From Spirodela intermedia (taxonomy: Eukaryota > Streptophyta > Magnoliopsida > Alismatales > Araceae), in NCBI GenBank assembly GCA_902729315.2, contig LR746264.1:9207878-9271877 (forward strand): a DNA stretch of 64,000 nt, in the 5' to 3' direction. The translations under genes and the position numbers were made by a program. The notes under the pieces were generated by a model. It did not search any database. It was given only the letters and a program-made list of their open reading frames with translations, and was not told where the DNA came from. The first letter of the stretch is position 1. Each line of letters begins with the position of its first letter. Positions 24,701-36,579 of this stretch are shown piece by piece.

Positions 24701-27700
24701 CATTCGAAATTGGAAAACCTAAGAGAAAGATGGAAATTTGATTAGGTTTCTTGGAAATTTCACTAGGCACAACTCGTTCGAAGGGTGGAGTTTCCTGACA
24801 GCCATTTGGGTCCTTCATGCATTAATTTTATTTTTTGAGCTAAAAAAAATCGTGATTGCATAGAACTCTATTGAGGAAGGATATACAAGTTGATTTTGAT
24901 CAATCGGACAGAAATTAGGGAATAGGCAAAAACGTTTTGTACAGGGCATGCATATACGATTGCCGCGAGTGACTCATGGGAAGGGGCAGACTTTATTTTT
25001 TTACTCAGAAGTTCATTCTAAAATAGTTTCTTGTACCTAGAGGTGGACATAATTCTCGGAAATGTATCACACAGACTCTTAAAATTAAAAAAATCATTAA
25101 AGAAATATCAAGAAAAATACCTGAATCAGTATAGGGAGAATATCTTTTACAAGCTGATGCAAAAAATTGGGTTCTTGAGCTAGTATCTTTTCCTTGGCCA
25201 AAACAAACTCAAGGCCTTTCTCCTTGTTTCGTGAATAAGGAAGAAGTTGAGTCAACAATTTCAGCACTTCATGTACCTGGAACACAATCACTTAATATAA
25301 GAATATATAATGTGGCGAAGTGTGTTAATACTACCCAACCTATATGATATATTTATATGACAAATACTTATCTTTAGTTTACTACAAAGCATGCTACAAT
25401 AGCTTGTAAATTGAATAAGACATGCGTGAATGAGCTTAAGTGACAATGCTCTCAAAAAAGTCCATGCAACAGTAGTCTCACCGCAAAGAATTCCATTCAT
25501 CAACAGCACTCGGGAGAAAAAGGTAAACCAACAGTTTTTTCTCTTGGAAATCAAATAACACAGTTATATACAAGCGAAACTTTCACACACCATATCTTAA
25601 AAAGCAACAGCTGCAGCTTCTTGGATTCTAGTGGTCACTTGCGATCATTTTAACAAGAAAAACAATATTTGAGAATTTTTCCTATCACACAAGAGGAACT
25701 TAGATCCGTATCAAAGACAGAAGTAGCAAATATGTATCATAAACACAAACAAACACGAGGCGTAAATCCAAATTTTCCTGATATCGATCCCTTAACAATG
25801 ACTGTCTTCTGATCGCATATAGCTATCATAGTTTCCAGATACTATCACCAACATACCCATAAAAAAGCAGCACAGAACCAGAATGAACAACTAATCCTAG
25901 ATTTCTGACATACAAGAAAGCTGAGACTGTCTCAGTCCATTAACAGCCCCAAAGGGACAGACCCCTGTAATCACATCACCGAAAATTTCAATGTAATGGG
26001 AAGGCGGACAGAAGGAGCGGACATATACATGATATGCAGTAAGTCAAACAACTTGAAGAAATGTATATGCGACATTTAAACATGAAAGTTACACCAGCTA
26101 TTTTAAATAAGACTGAACATAATTTCTATCTAGATAACTTTTTCGCCCAATAAACAGTATGGGAGAAGAAAATGGATATTCCATTGCATAAAAATTGTTA
26201 TTCCTAAAAGATTACGAAGTTATTGAGACGGTTTCCTGCCAGAATGAAAATATTCTCTATAAAAAAATAGTTTCAGAGATATTCCTTGAAATCACTCGTG
26301 TCCCCTTATCCGTAGATAGTCCCGTACTAAAAATGAGATCTGTGACATTTAAAAAAATCATTAAAAAAAATTATTTTCATTTTTATCACTGAAACTACGC
26401 TTATACAATAACAATGAGTCAACGAAGTACACAAAAGGTCCTTCAATTTTTTTTAATTTTTTTTATCAGCTGTTCTCCGTGGTAGTATCGTCTACAAGAG
26501 GAACTGGTGAAACTTTCAGCGGCTGATAGGATGACAATAGTCATAAATGGTCAGTTGAACAAGAAAGCATTCCGTACAAGCAGGAAAACAATACTTAAAC
26601 GTACAATCAGGAAGACGAAACTAGAAACTTATGACCCTTTGTCATGCATCAGGTACTTCTTTAAGACACAGGTATTGAATTTGACGCCCAAGGTATAGGC
26701 ACATTTGTGAATGTCTAAGTTGTGGACATCCAAGCATAGCAATTGCATGGGGAAGATGGAACCCAAGATCCTCCCATCCGCAGATCCTTCTCTCTCTTGG
26801 AAAAATTACTGACTACTTAATCAATCCTAATCAACTAGGGCATTCAGGAGCATAACTAATCAATAATCTGAGCATAAAAAGGACTAGTGGCATATTAATC
26901 CAGGCCGACTTTTGAATTTCATGCCCAAAATTTTCACTTTCCACAAAATAGGCCCCAAAACACCTTAGAAAGAATAGATGAAGCAGGAAGAAGACGAATC
27001 AATAAAAATCATGAGATTATCTTCACTCATATATGAAATATAGAAAAATCCTCGGATTATTGAAACACGGCTTTAAAATATTAAAAATCAATACAATTTA
27101 TGCACAGACCTGACTGTCGTTCCTATTTCCACGTAAAGAATGAAACATGATGTGATAATTGTCAGTGGTCTCAAGGATCCCCTTCAACATGGTGCTTATG
27201 TTGAGCTGAAAAAGTTCTTTGAACGCTAAAAGAGAACCAGAAGCAAGCCTTGTAAGAATCCTCATCAAGTCCTGCAGTTGTTGATGGATCATAAATTATC
27301 TCAGACAATCCAAAAGAAGTCGCCTCACTGAGCAGAGAAACATTCTCATGATGAAAGGAATACATACAATTGACATCGTCTGGCTGACTGATGGTTGGCA
27401 GCAGGAGGAAATCAATCTAACACAGTGATTAATTAAATCGTGCTTGCACATGTCATCAAGTGACTCTGGACAGTCAAGAAAATTTGCAGATATCCTATTC
27501 AAGCAAACAACTGAAGTTTCCACAATCTGTGAACAAATAATTGAGAGAAAACAATTAATTTTTTTTTTGACGTGGTCTATTCCCTAGGTAGATAAAGGTC
27601 CGAGGCGTAATTTTTTAATGGGTGATCTGAGAATGACGACTGCAAAATACAACTCATGGATCATGAACTAGAAGACGCTATATTGGATACCTTGCTGTCA

Positions 27701-28811
27701 TCATAATGGAGAAGATTGCAAAGGGCGGGAATGGCCTCCATGAGAAACGAAGAGCAATCTGTAGGGAGCTTTTCGCACACATTTGCAACAGTAGAAACAG
27801 CAACCCTCTGAGGACAGGGATAAACAGATGGGATAAGAAATCAGCAGATTATGAATGCTTCATAATTCGAACTCCAATCAAAACAGAGTCGACAATGGGA
27901 CTGATGATATTAGCTGGCTGGTCCAATCGCACGAATACCTGAATACTTGTCGTTAAGAAGCCAATGTAGGCTAAACATGCCATAATGGCCCCTGCTCTCA
28001 AACAAGGAACTGGCTGACGTCGAGAAATCTTTTCTAAGGCTTGTATTCCCTGTAATAAAAACATAATGAAAATGATCGGATTGAATAAAAAGCCGTAATC
28101 GAATTTTACGGGGACATCACATCACTAAAAGCATCAACAGACCTGCTCCGCTACGTCCAAGTATTCAATCGACGTAAGATGGGCACAAAGAACGGGAAGT
28201 GCTCCATGGTTCACTATGGCGGCAGCTGACATTGGAAGCACGTCACAGAGATACGTGAGTGCCCGGATTGCAAGTAGCATTATGTCAGGATTACTCTCGA
28301 GCCCTGCCAGCCTCACAAGCGATCGGGCGAATGAGTCCGCCACAAGGTTCACCAGAGATTCCTCCGAACCAAACGATAGCATCTCGCAAAGGTCCGTCAG
28401 CGCCGCAAGATGTGCGCTAGAACCTGCATCGTAGTCCAGAGAAGATAGGAGTGACTCCATCTTCTCCGTGGATGGGAAGTAGCCGTATCGGCCCTCTCCT
28501 CTGTAACTATAGCACTGGCGTTGGTCAGCCCCAGGGTAGGGATAAGGATCAATTTCGTCGTCCTCGTCCCCGCCGTCGGAGTAAGAGGACCCGTCTAAGG
28601 ACCCCCTTTCCGAACGAACCGAGGAGGAAGAGTCAGCCATGTGTAGCTCAGCCGTATGGTGATCGGACGAGGAGGAAGCCGACTCCGCCGGCACTTCCGG
28701 GGGTTCGCTGGACGAAGACGACGCAGGCCTAATTCCCGGTGAACTGCAGGCGCGCTTCTCGGCATGATACTTCTCCTCGGACTCCACCCTCTTCTTGGCC
28801 CGGCCGTCCAT
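15761..28811 (-). CDS. UPL4: HECT-type E3 ubiquitin ligase, UPL4-like (17 exons)
   Basis: Exons, 5' to 3' on the minus strand: 28811-28143, 28049-27939, 27807-27691, 27526-27368, 27271-27110, 25276-25121, 23654-23533, 23450-22301, 20778-20721, 20551-19356, 19226-18996, 18907-18803, 16601-16521, 16431-16363, 16271-16143, 16063-15980, 15826-15761. All phases join, giving about 1554 aa, close to Arabidopsis UPL4 (about 1500) and shorter than UPL3. Seen: an acidic/Ser N-terminus with [16 protein letters not shown]-like repeats at about 110-520 ([25 protein letters not shown]); and a HECT domain from about 1160 ([19 protein letters not shown]). The catalytic Cys is at about 1521 in [14 protein letters not shown], and the protein ends GQGSFHLS. 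Family knowledge: HECT ligases form a Cys-ubiquitin thioester and tag substrate proteins. Relatives in Arabidopsis act in trichome and immune control. The exon 4/5 joint is about two residues shorter than I would expect, so that border may be slightly off. Four introns exceed 1.4 kb. Confidence 0.9.
21294..21402. repeat. Pair of 26-bp direct repeats in UPL4 intron 8
   Basis: GCTTAAAAAACTATGCCAAC at about 21297 and GCTTGAAAAACCATGCCAAA at about 21374, each followed by GATTTC, with a spacing of about 77 bp. Similarity does not clearly extend beyond these motifs. Confidence 0.55.
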
Positions 28812-29735
28812 TATGCGACGCCGCCTAGAAGAACAAATCCCACCCTACGGATCGCAGCACGTTCTCAACTGCCAGAGGACCAGAGAGCAAACTCAAAATT
28901 CACCAGAACAGAAAACTCAAGCGACTCCACGACGATCGAAGGAGAAGAAGCAACCAGAGACCCCCTACGCTACAGCTACTACTTGCAAATACAGACGAAC
29001 CTGTCGACGGGCGGCCAGTCGAGAACAATGGACGCTCCCCAGAGGATTTGAAGATGATGAGCAGAGCAGAGTCCCCGCCGGAGTTCCCCACCAGGTCCCC
29101 GTTCCCCTCCCTCCTTCCCTTCTTCGGCCCCGTTGCCGGAGTAAGCCTCCACCGGCGACCGTGTGTTTCACGAAACAAACCGACTCGCTCAGCCGTTAAG
29201 TCGCCGATATCCCCGCGAGGTCTGGCGCGGGCGCATTAGCAACCGTCCGATGTGGCAGGACCACCGATGGAAAAGAGAGAGCCCACCGTGGTGAAGCTTT
29301 CTTTTCTCAACACGTCATCTCCGCCAAGTGGCACGGCCGGCCGCACCGCCCGGATCCGACCCGATAATTCTCGGAATCTCCACCCGCACGACCACAGAAT
29401 TCGGAGAGGCTGTTAGCTCCGCCGCATTCGGCAACCGAACGCCGACTTTGTTTATTACTAAAAGAACTGGAATTATCCTCATTTTAAATAACTAAATTAC
29501 TCAGCTGCTATTTATCCACAGTGGGCCTTAGAAAGTTTCCTGTTTTGGGGGGCCTCCAAAAAATATCAAGTATCATAAGATAGGAACGTTGGTATATTAG
29601 GAGGATGTGTCTCCGATGGGGGAAGACGGGGTTTTACATGGTAGAAAGAAAAGAAACTTAGAGCCTTCGTGGAGCTATGATGCAGCCCCCTCCCCCCTTC
29701 TTCCCTTGGTTCGTTCTGGGAAGATCGGCACGAGC
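28812..29735. promoter_or_regulatory. Promoter and leader region of the UPL4-like gene and 3' flank of the HCF152-like gene
   Basis: GC-rich DNA immediately upstream of the UPL4-like start (28812-29240) changes to AT-rich sequence near 29440-29600. Several open frames exist but none shows a family signature. The two genes are in the same orientation, so the segment should hold the terminator of one and the promoter of the other. No specific element is called. Confidence 0.45.
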
Positions 29736-31976
29736 TCAGAAGTCATCGACGGGCTCGAGCCTCCACTCGCTGCCGTAGTAGGAGTTTGGGAGTCCCAGCC
29801 AGAACTTGAAGGCCTCGGCCGCCCGTTTCCTCTCGCTCCGGCGGGCCTGCCTGGCCAGCGACGCGTGCTTGCTGGTGAACATCTTCGAGTGCATCTCCAC
29901 GTATATTCTCTTGTACTTGGTCTTGTTCGGGGGGATGCCGTTCTCCTCCATGCAGGCGACGATCTCAAGGGACTTCTTGAAGAAGGCCGCTCTCACGCAG
30001 ATGTCGGCCAGAGCGTCGAGCAGGCCTTCGTCGGGCCTCAGAGGGGGCCTCCCGGCGCACCTCTCCTTCACCTCGTTCCAGAGCAGCAGAGCCTCCCCCG
30101 GCTTCCTGGCCAAGGCGATGCCGTTGGCGAGGCTGCCGTACGTGGAAACATCAGGGAGGAAACCGCTTTCCTTCATCCGCTCGACGATCTTCTTTGCTTC
30201 CTCGATTGACCCCATGCGGCAGTACCCTTCAACCAGCATATTCCAGGCTACCCTGTCGAGCTTGACTCTGGTGTCCTTCGCCATTTCGTCGAACACCTTG
30301 TGGGCGAGTTTCGGCTGGCCCGTGAGGGCGAAGGCCTTCATCAGCGTGGTGTAGCTGACCTTGGAGGGGGCGATTCCGCGCTCCCTCATCTCGTTGAAGT
30401 AGGCCAGCGCCCCGGCGCTGTCGTCGACGAGGATGCACCCGTCGATGAGTATGTTGTAGGAGACGACGTTGGGCTCTATCCCCACGTTGCCGGCCATCTC
30501 CGTCGCCAGCTCCTTGGCCTTGTCCAGCTGCAGTTGCTCGCAATAGCCCTTGAGAAGGACATTGTAGGTGACGCGGTTGGCCGGCACGCCTTGCCGGGCC
30601 ATCTCCCCCAGCACGCTTCTGGCCCTGTCCATGAAACCGGCCTTCACAAGAGCGGTTATCACCGTGGTGTAGGTGACCTGGTCGGGGTGGCTCGAAGGGT
30701 CTGCCTCTCGCCGCATGGCCTCCACCATCCGGACGACGTCGCCCACCCGCCCTTCCTTCATGTACCCTTTCATGAGGGTGGTGTAGATTCGCGAGTCTGG
30801 GGCATACGTACGCGGCAGCAGCAGCGGAGCGCCGCCACCGTCATCGTCCTCTGACCTCACCAATTTCTCCAGAAGGGCGTGGTTTTCCGCCTCGTCCTCC
30901 TCCGCCAAGCTTCCGTGGCCGGCGCCATCCCTGTCTTCTTCGGACTTTTGGTTTCTGAGGATACTGCAGATGTCCGCTCTTCCTTCTCGCATTGCCTGTA
31001 CAATCTTCTCCGCTGTCTCGAGGTCGCCGAATCCCACGTAGGCAGCGACCAGCGAGTGCAGGGTGGTGACGCAGGGAACGAGACCTGCACTCAGGATACG
31101 CTCCAGGACCAGGGCGAGGAGATCCTTCCTCTCAACCCTCGCGCAGAGCTTGATGACGACATTGTATGTTAACACATCGGGCTGAACATCGAACTCTGGC
31201 ATTTCCTCGAACAGCTGGGTGAACCTCCGGACGTCCCCGAGGTTCGCGCAGGCGTTGAGAGCTGCGTTGAAGGCGCCCGTGTCAGGACGAGCTTCTGAGG
31301 TGAGGGTGGCGTTGGCGACGCTTCGGACCCTGCGGGAGACGGCGCCGAAGAGGTGGAGGGCCTCGGCGGGTCCGTCGTCGGGGGCGGCGGAGAGGCGGCT
31401 GACCACGGTGCTCCAGGCCTTCACATGGGGGAGGTAGCCGGAGCGGAGCATCGAGCGGATGACGGACACGGCGTACTGCAGCGCGCCGGACTTGGTGGCG
31501 GCGACGGCGAGCAGGCCGAGCGCGTTGGCGTCGAGGCGGTGGAGCTGGCGCTCGTCCCGGAGCCGGCGGACGATGGCCTGTGCGCGGGACAGTGCGATGG
31601 GGGTGTTCTGGTGCGAGAGCTGCGCCACCAGGCGGCTGAGGCAGGTGGGTCCGGGGAGTTGGGGGCACCGTGCGTAGATCGCATAGGCCTCATCGGTCCT
31701 CCTCTGGCGGAGGAGCGAGAGCAGCGCCGCGTCGTCCTTTGAAGGGCCGGCCGCAGCTGCCAACGCCGCCGCGCCAACGGGGGAGAGTTCGCTGGAGGCA
31801 GAGGACTGAGCGGCGCGGAGCAAGTGGTGGTGGGGTAGAGGGAGAGTCTTCGCGGTGGGGAGGATGGACGGCGTTGTCAGAGGCTTGAGCTGAGGGATTG
31901 AAGATGGAGGCCTTGGGGCGCGATGAATAGGGAGTGGGGAAGGGAATGAACTCGTGGCGGTTGTCATGTACTCCAC
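29736..31976 (-). CDS. HCF152: Chloroplast PPR protein, HCF152-like, intronless
   Basis: A 746-aa single-exon frame, close to the roughly 780 aa of Arabidopsis HCF152 (At3g09650). The N-terminus (about 1-60) is Ser/Thr/Pro/His-rich and nearly free of acidic residues, like a plastid transit peptide; a second Met at residue 4 could also be used. PPR units run from about 85 to 690, for example PDVLTYNVVIKLCARVERKD, NRVTYNVLLKGYCEQLQLDK and NVVSYNILIDGCI. They are interrupted at about 340-385 by an acidic linker with EEDEAENHALLEKL. The end FKFWLGLPNSYYGSEWRLEP is the part I recognise as characteristic of HCF152. In Arabidopsis, HCF152 binds and stabilises processed transcripts of the psbB-psbT-psbH-petB-petD unit; the same role here is inferred. 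Third positions are strongly G/C-biased, which creates many spurious antisense frames. Confidence 0.8.
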   Translation of the reverse strand: MEYMTTATSSFPSPLPIHRAPRPPSSIPQLKPLTTPSILPTAKTLPLPHHHLLRAAQSSASSELSPVGAAALAAAAGPSKDDAALLSLLRQRRTDEAYAIYARCPQLPGPTCLSRLVAQLSHQNTPIALSRAQAIVRRLRDERQLHRLDANALGLLAVAATKSGALQYAVSVIRSMLRSGYLPHVKAWSTVVSRLSAAPDDGPAEALHLFGAVSRRVRSVANATLTSEARPDTGAFNAALNACANLGDVRRFTQLFEEMPEFDVQPDVLTYNVVIKLCARVERKDLLALVLERILSAGLVPCVTTLHSLVAAYVGFGDLETAEKIVQAMREGRADICSILRNQKSEEDRDGAGHGSLAEEDEAENHALLEKLVRSEDDDGGGAPLLLPRTYAPDSRIYTTLMKGYMKEGRVGDVVRMVEAMRREADPSSHPDQVTYTTVITALVKAGFMDRARSVLGEMARQGVPANRVTYNVLLKGYCEQLQLDKAKELATEMAGNVGIEPNVVSYNILIDGCILVDDSAGALAYFNEMRERGIAPSKVSYTTLMKAFALTGQPKLAHKVFDEMAKDTRVKLDRVAWNMLVEGYCRMGSIEEAKKIVERMKESGFLPDVSTYGSLANGIALARKPGEALLLWNEVKERCAGRPPLRPDEGLLDALADICVRAAFFKKSLEIVACMEENGIPPNKTKYKRIYVEMHSKMFTSKHASLARQARRSERKRAAEAFKFWLGLPNSYYGSEWRLEPVDDF

Positions 31977-32215
31977 CGGATACCCGTATTCCTCCGCACC
32001 GCCGCCGCCGCCGCCGTCGTGTTTGCACAGAGATGAAAGAGGAGAGACAGAGGATGACCCGACCAGCGGAGGACCTTGCGGATTTGGGTAAATGGGTATG
32101 ATACCGATTTTGAGTGGCGTTTGGGAAATTCGAAGGGTCCGAAAATCGGAGCAACGGGTGGAGTCGGGGGTTCCTACGTTGAGCCGCCGCCGGCCCCTTG
32201 TTCATCCAGTCCCTT
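31977..32215. promoter_or_regulatory. Upstream flank of the HCF152-like gene
   Basis: GC-rich, with a GCC-repeat stretch (about 31999-32018). It presumably holds the leader and proximal promoter. No gene is supported. Confidence 0.4.
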
Positions 32216-32880
32216 CGTCAACCCCCCCAAATAATACACAGATTAACATAAGTAAATTAACCATTCAATTCCTCATCCACACGTAATTACGACGTCCAAT
32301 AATACAAAAATAATAACTGATGCGTCACCATGGACTACACTTTGGATAATTAGTTTGACTTTTTTAATATTTCTACTCGCAAATAATATTTAAATAGTAA
32401 ATAATTTTTAAAGGGATTCCGTCGGGATTTATTCTAATTGTCTACTCCCAAATAATTTACGCAGTAATAAAATATATATATTGAGTAATATATACACATG
32501 TGTTTAATTATATAATCACACCCAACCCGAGCCCTTAACCCCCTAAATAATATACACATTAACATAAATAAATGAACCCTTAAATTCCCCATCCACCGGT
32601 AATTTCGACATCAAATAATACAAATTATGGTAATTAATACGTCATCATGTGGACATGTACTAACACGTGCACGACAACACGAAGGAAAATTAGTTGGGCG
32701 TTGCATAAATATTTTCCATTATTTTAATGTTTCCACGCAGCAGAATGGTGTCTGCCTCAAACCCCGATTAAAATTCCGGATTGATCTCGAGAAAAAAAAC
32801 TCCATTATTTTAATATTCTAATTATCTATGCCCAAATAATTTACGCCGTAATAAAAAATGTGTATTGACAAATATAAACA
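32216..32880. repeat. Diverged tandem repeat, unit about 320 bp
   Basis: Copy 1 starts at about 32216 and copy 2 at about 32535. Shared ordered blocks: AAATAATAnACA, ATTAACATAA, CCnCATCCAC, AATAATACAAA, GCGTCA/ACGTCATCATG, and near the end CCCAAATAATTTACGC followed by GTAATAAAA (about 32448 and 32831). The copies differ by many substitutions and indels, so the duplication is old. No coding sequence is seen; the AT-rich unit could be a decayed small mobile element. Confidence 0.65.
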
Positions 32881-33382
32881 CGCGATCATCTCTGATCCTC
32901 CCGAGATTTTTTTCTTCGTGATCTCGAGGTCCCCGGATCTGATGGAAGATGGAATTCCTCCTGCCCATCTCCGCCGCCGCCCGCGGCGCGTTTCCTGGGC
33001 CGCCGGCGCGCCCGCCGCGGGGCATCCGGCAGCCAACTCATCGCCCCGGAGTGGAGACCTCGCGTGGCAGCACGCAGTCGGTGGTGGGATGCCCTGGGAG
33101 GAGGAGAGGCTCTTCATGTGCGTAGTGTGCGCAAGGTTGAGGGAAGGAGATCAACCATAAACAAAGCTTGACGAGGGGTATTATATTTGTGGGGAAGGCC
33201 AAAGGCATCGCCTTTTTTGGATTTCGGCTTCTGGAAGGCATGATTAGAGAGGGAGTGTCATCCCCCGCCAACTCACGTCCTCGGCTCTTACAGCTCACTC
33301 ACAGCTCGTCCACCTGCCCATCGGTCTCTTCCCTTTCCGCTGCTCAGTCCACTCTTACCAGCTGACCACCAGCGGACAAGTT

Positions 33383-33385
<3 letters not shown>

Positions 33386-33439
<54 letters not shown>
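33386..33439. repeat. CT dinucleotide microsatellite (about 54 bp)
   Basis: About 27 uninterrupted CT units, the longest pure dinucleotide tract in the window. It lies 0.93 kb upstream of the RRM gene start, in the divergent region between the HCF152-like gene and that gene. A second shorter CT run is at about 33786-33804. Confidence 0.95.
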
Positions 33440-33444
<5 letters not shown>

Positions 33445-34367
33445 AGTACAGTTGTCCACGTTAAAACCACTGGGGGCCCTGAAAAGAAAACAAGGAAGAA
33501 AATGGGTCCAAGTGGCCTACTTGATTTTGCGGAGGCGTCATCCTGGTGTAGTCTATGGATCCTTCATTGGAACCTCGTCGTTCCCGTCTGATTCTTCTTT
33601 GTTTTTCCCAAAAGAGCGGCAGCAAAACAAAGGAAAAAACAGATAAAAAGAAGGAACAAGACGGCGATCCCGGAAGGGGACGATTCCCACGCCCGGATTG
33701 CTCTGCACTTATCTTCATCTGATATCCAGCACCTCTCCACTGACGGCGAAGAAGAAAATCAACCCATCTCACTAGCTCCCCACCTCCTCTCTCTCTCTCT
33801 CTCTTCGGGGATGGGTATATTGGACGATGGGGCCAAGATTAGGCACATATTGTAACAGTGAGAGTAATCCCGATAACAGCTCAGTAAGATAATCCCAGTA
33901 AGAGATAAAATTATGCCATAGTTTGTCCAAATTTGTGAGCAAATTTAATTCAGTATAACCGTGGATACCAGGTTTTAATGGAGTAAACGGTGGGTGTGGG
34001 GGGTTAATTAGGGAAGGAATGAAGAGACAGTTCAGAGAACAAAAGGGACCGGGAGAGGCACGTTGCGGTGGGGGCGGAGGGATGACCTTAGCTGTCACCT
34101 CCCTGTCGGCATTTCGCCACCGCCACCTCCCCCACCTTCCGTCTGTCTGTCCTCGAAAGCCTATTTCTCCATTTTGTGGTGGGGGAACATGTTTTCGTCG
34201 GAAAAGATGACGCCCTTAGCTGTGGGCAATGCCGTTATATAAACTCAGCCTGCATCAATGCTCAATTCTCTTCTTGGCCCCGTGTCCCCTCCGACCCGCC
34301 GCCGGTTCTCTCTTCAGATGTCTTGAAGAATTCCCAGAAAGAGAGAGAGAGAGAGGACAGAGGGAGT
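33440..34367 (+). promoter_or_regulatory. Upstream region and leader of the RRM gene
   Basis: No gene supported. A GA tract at about 34340-34355 lies immediately before the ATG at 34368, in the probable leader. GA/CT tracts are known binding sites of plant BBR/BPC factors. A TATATAA motif occurs at about 34235, some 130 bp before the ATG, and is a reasonable TATA box. Confidence 0.5.
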
Positions 34368-36545
34368 ATGGTGGCGAGTATGGGGCTGGCGGGGGATACG
34401 TCGATGACGAAGGTTTTCGTCGGGGGGTTGGCGTGGGAGACGCAGAAGGAGTCGCTGAGGGAACACTTCGACAGGTACGGAGAGATCCTGGAGGCTGTGA
34501 TCATCTTCGACAAGGCTACAGGCAGATCCAAGGGCTATGGTTTCGTAAGTCTCTCCTATCTCTACGAGATCGCTCAATCAGCGGCATCGTTATTGATTTA
34601 CAGCGAGACAGAGAGAGATAGAGAGAGAGAGACTCATGTTCTCACTCCGGATTTCCAATTTTCTGGAATGTGGGCTTTCCGGTGGCCGCTGCAGGTGACG
34701 TTCAAGGAAGCGGAAGCGGCAAAGAAGGCATGCGAGGAGGCGACGCCAGTAATCAATGGGCGGCGGGCCAACTGCAACCTCGCCTCACTGGGGGCGCGTC
34801 GCATCAGATCCTCATCCCCCGCATCTGCCGCCGCCGCCGCCGTCTCACAGCCCCAGCAAGGTATCCATATCCCCTCCACTCCCTCTTTGGTCTCCGGAAT
34901 TTGCCGCGTTTCAACCGGTAACGCCATCGCCGCCTCCATCACTAGGTCTGGTGGCGCCGAAATCCAGGGTGATGACCCCCCCGCCGCTGCCGGCCAGCGC
35001 CGCCGTACCGCTGTACTACCCCTACGCAGCGCCGCCATTCCAGCATCACTATCACGGCATTCCTTACTACGTCTCTTACGGGTACGTGAAGAACTGTCCC
35101 TGCCTCACACTCTTCTTCTCCTGGTCAACGTGATCTCGCCTCGGGAAATCCAACCGGTCCGTTTAACTATTTACTTCGGATCAACTGCCAGCTATCCAAC
35201 GTTGTTCTCTTTAAGCCCGGGTCCACACAGGCTGCCTTGTCCTCTCCACCACCGGTCGCCCGGTTAGGCCAAGGTGGGCACCACATCTCCAGAGCTGAGT
35301 GCCAAGGGGTGGACCGTTGACCAACCACGTCTCTGATGATGAGCTTCCACCGGATGCCGATGGCACGCCCGCCTTAGTCAATCACAAGAAACTGAATGCC
35401 TAGTTAGGAATAAATTCGTATAGTTTGACATATTCTTCTTTAATATTAGGCTATTCTTACAGATAATTCCATGGGGATTTACCTTGTAAAGCATGAGTAG
35501 ATCAGCATCTTGTTCCTAGATATTGGATTATCTTATACTGATAATTCAATGGAAGTATTCACTGTCATACCGTAGTAATTGGAATCGACTAGGAATAAAC
35601 ACAATGATTTTTTTTTGTTACATGATCAGTCAGTGTGAGTTCATTATTGCGTGAAATCCACGAACATGAATTGTTTCGTCTTCGTTTGATTCTCCTCAGA
35701 TACACGCCTTCGTACGTCGCCGATGTGGGCTACAGCCGGGTAAGAACTCCCTCGATCATCTTTAAGATCTTTCTAGGGAGATTCACGATTCATGGAATTG
35801 TTCTGGACGACTTCGCATGGGAGGGCTAACGATCTGAGAATTTGGCCGCGACGGCAGAAGCTCAGCCACCCCGGCGGCGGAAGCGCTGCCGGCTACTTGC
35901 CGGCGCAGTTCCCCCCGGCGTCGTACCCGGCGGAGCAGGCGGGTCTTCTCGTCCACGGCGCGCCGCTGCCCTACTACCCCTGGTACCACTGGCAACAGCA
36001 GGCCCAGGCCGTCGGCGTCCCCACACACGCCCTCGCCCCCGCCACCCCCACCGCCGTCGCCAATGTCCCAGCCGTCGTCATCTCCAAACCCCCTCCCCCG
36101 AGGCCCCCCGCCACCGGTAAGAAAATATCTCTATCTATCTATCTATCTATCTGTCTATCTTTCTCGCGATCTGTCGATCTGCCTATCTATCTAACTCTCT
36201 CTCTCTCTCTGTATCTGTGTACCTACTCATCTGTCTATCTTTCTCGCGATCTCTCTCTCTGTCGATCTATCCATCTAACTCTTTCTCTATCTCTCTCTCT
36301 CTATATATTATCCATCTATCTGTCTATCTATCTATCTATTTATCTATCTATCTATATATTTTTCTGTCTATCTTTCTCGCGATCTATCTGTCGATCTGTC
36401 TTCTATCTAACTCTCTCTCTCTCTCTCTCTGTATCTATGTACCTACTTATCTGTCTATTTTTCTCGCGATCTATCTCTTTGTCGATCTATCTATCTAACT
36501 CTTTCTCTCTCTCTCTCTATATATATATCCATCTATCTGTCTGTC

Positions 36546-36579
<34 letters not shown>

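Noticed and set aside
24320-24818. Short frames in UPL4 intron 6 suspected as an inserted element
   Set aside because: No transposase-like motif, terminal inverted repeats or target-site duplication could be seen; treated as ordinary intron.
28795-29199. 134-codon plus-strand frame overlapping the UPL4-like start
   Set aside because: Overlaps the first exon and leader of a well-supported gene on the other strand and has no recognisable motif.
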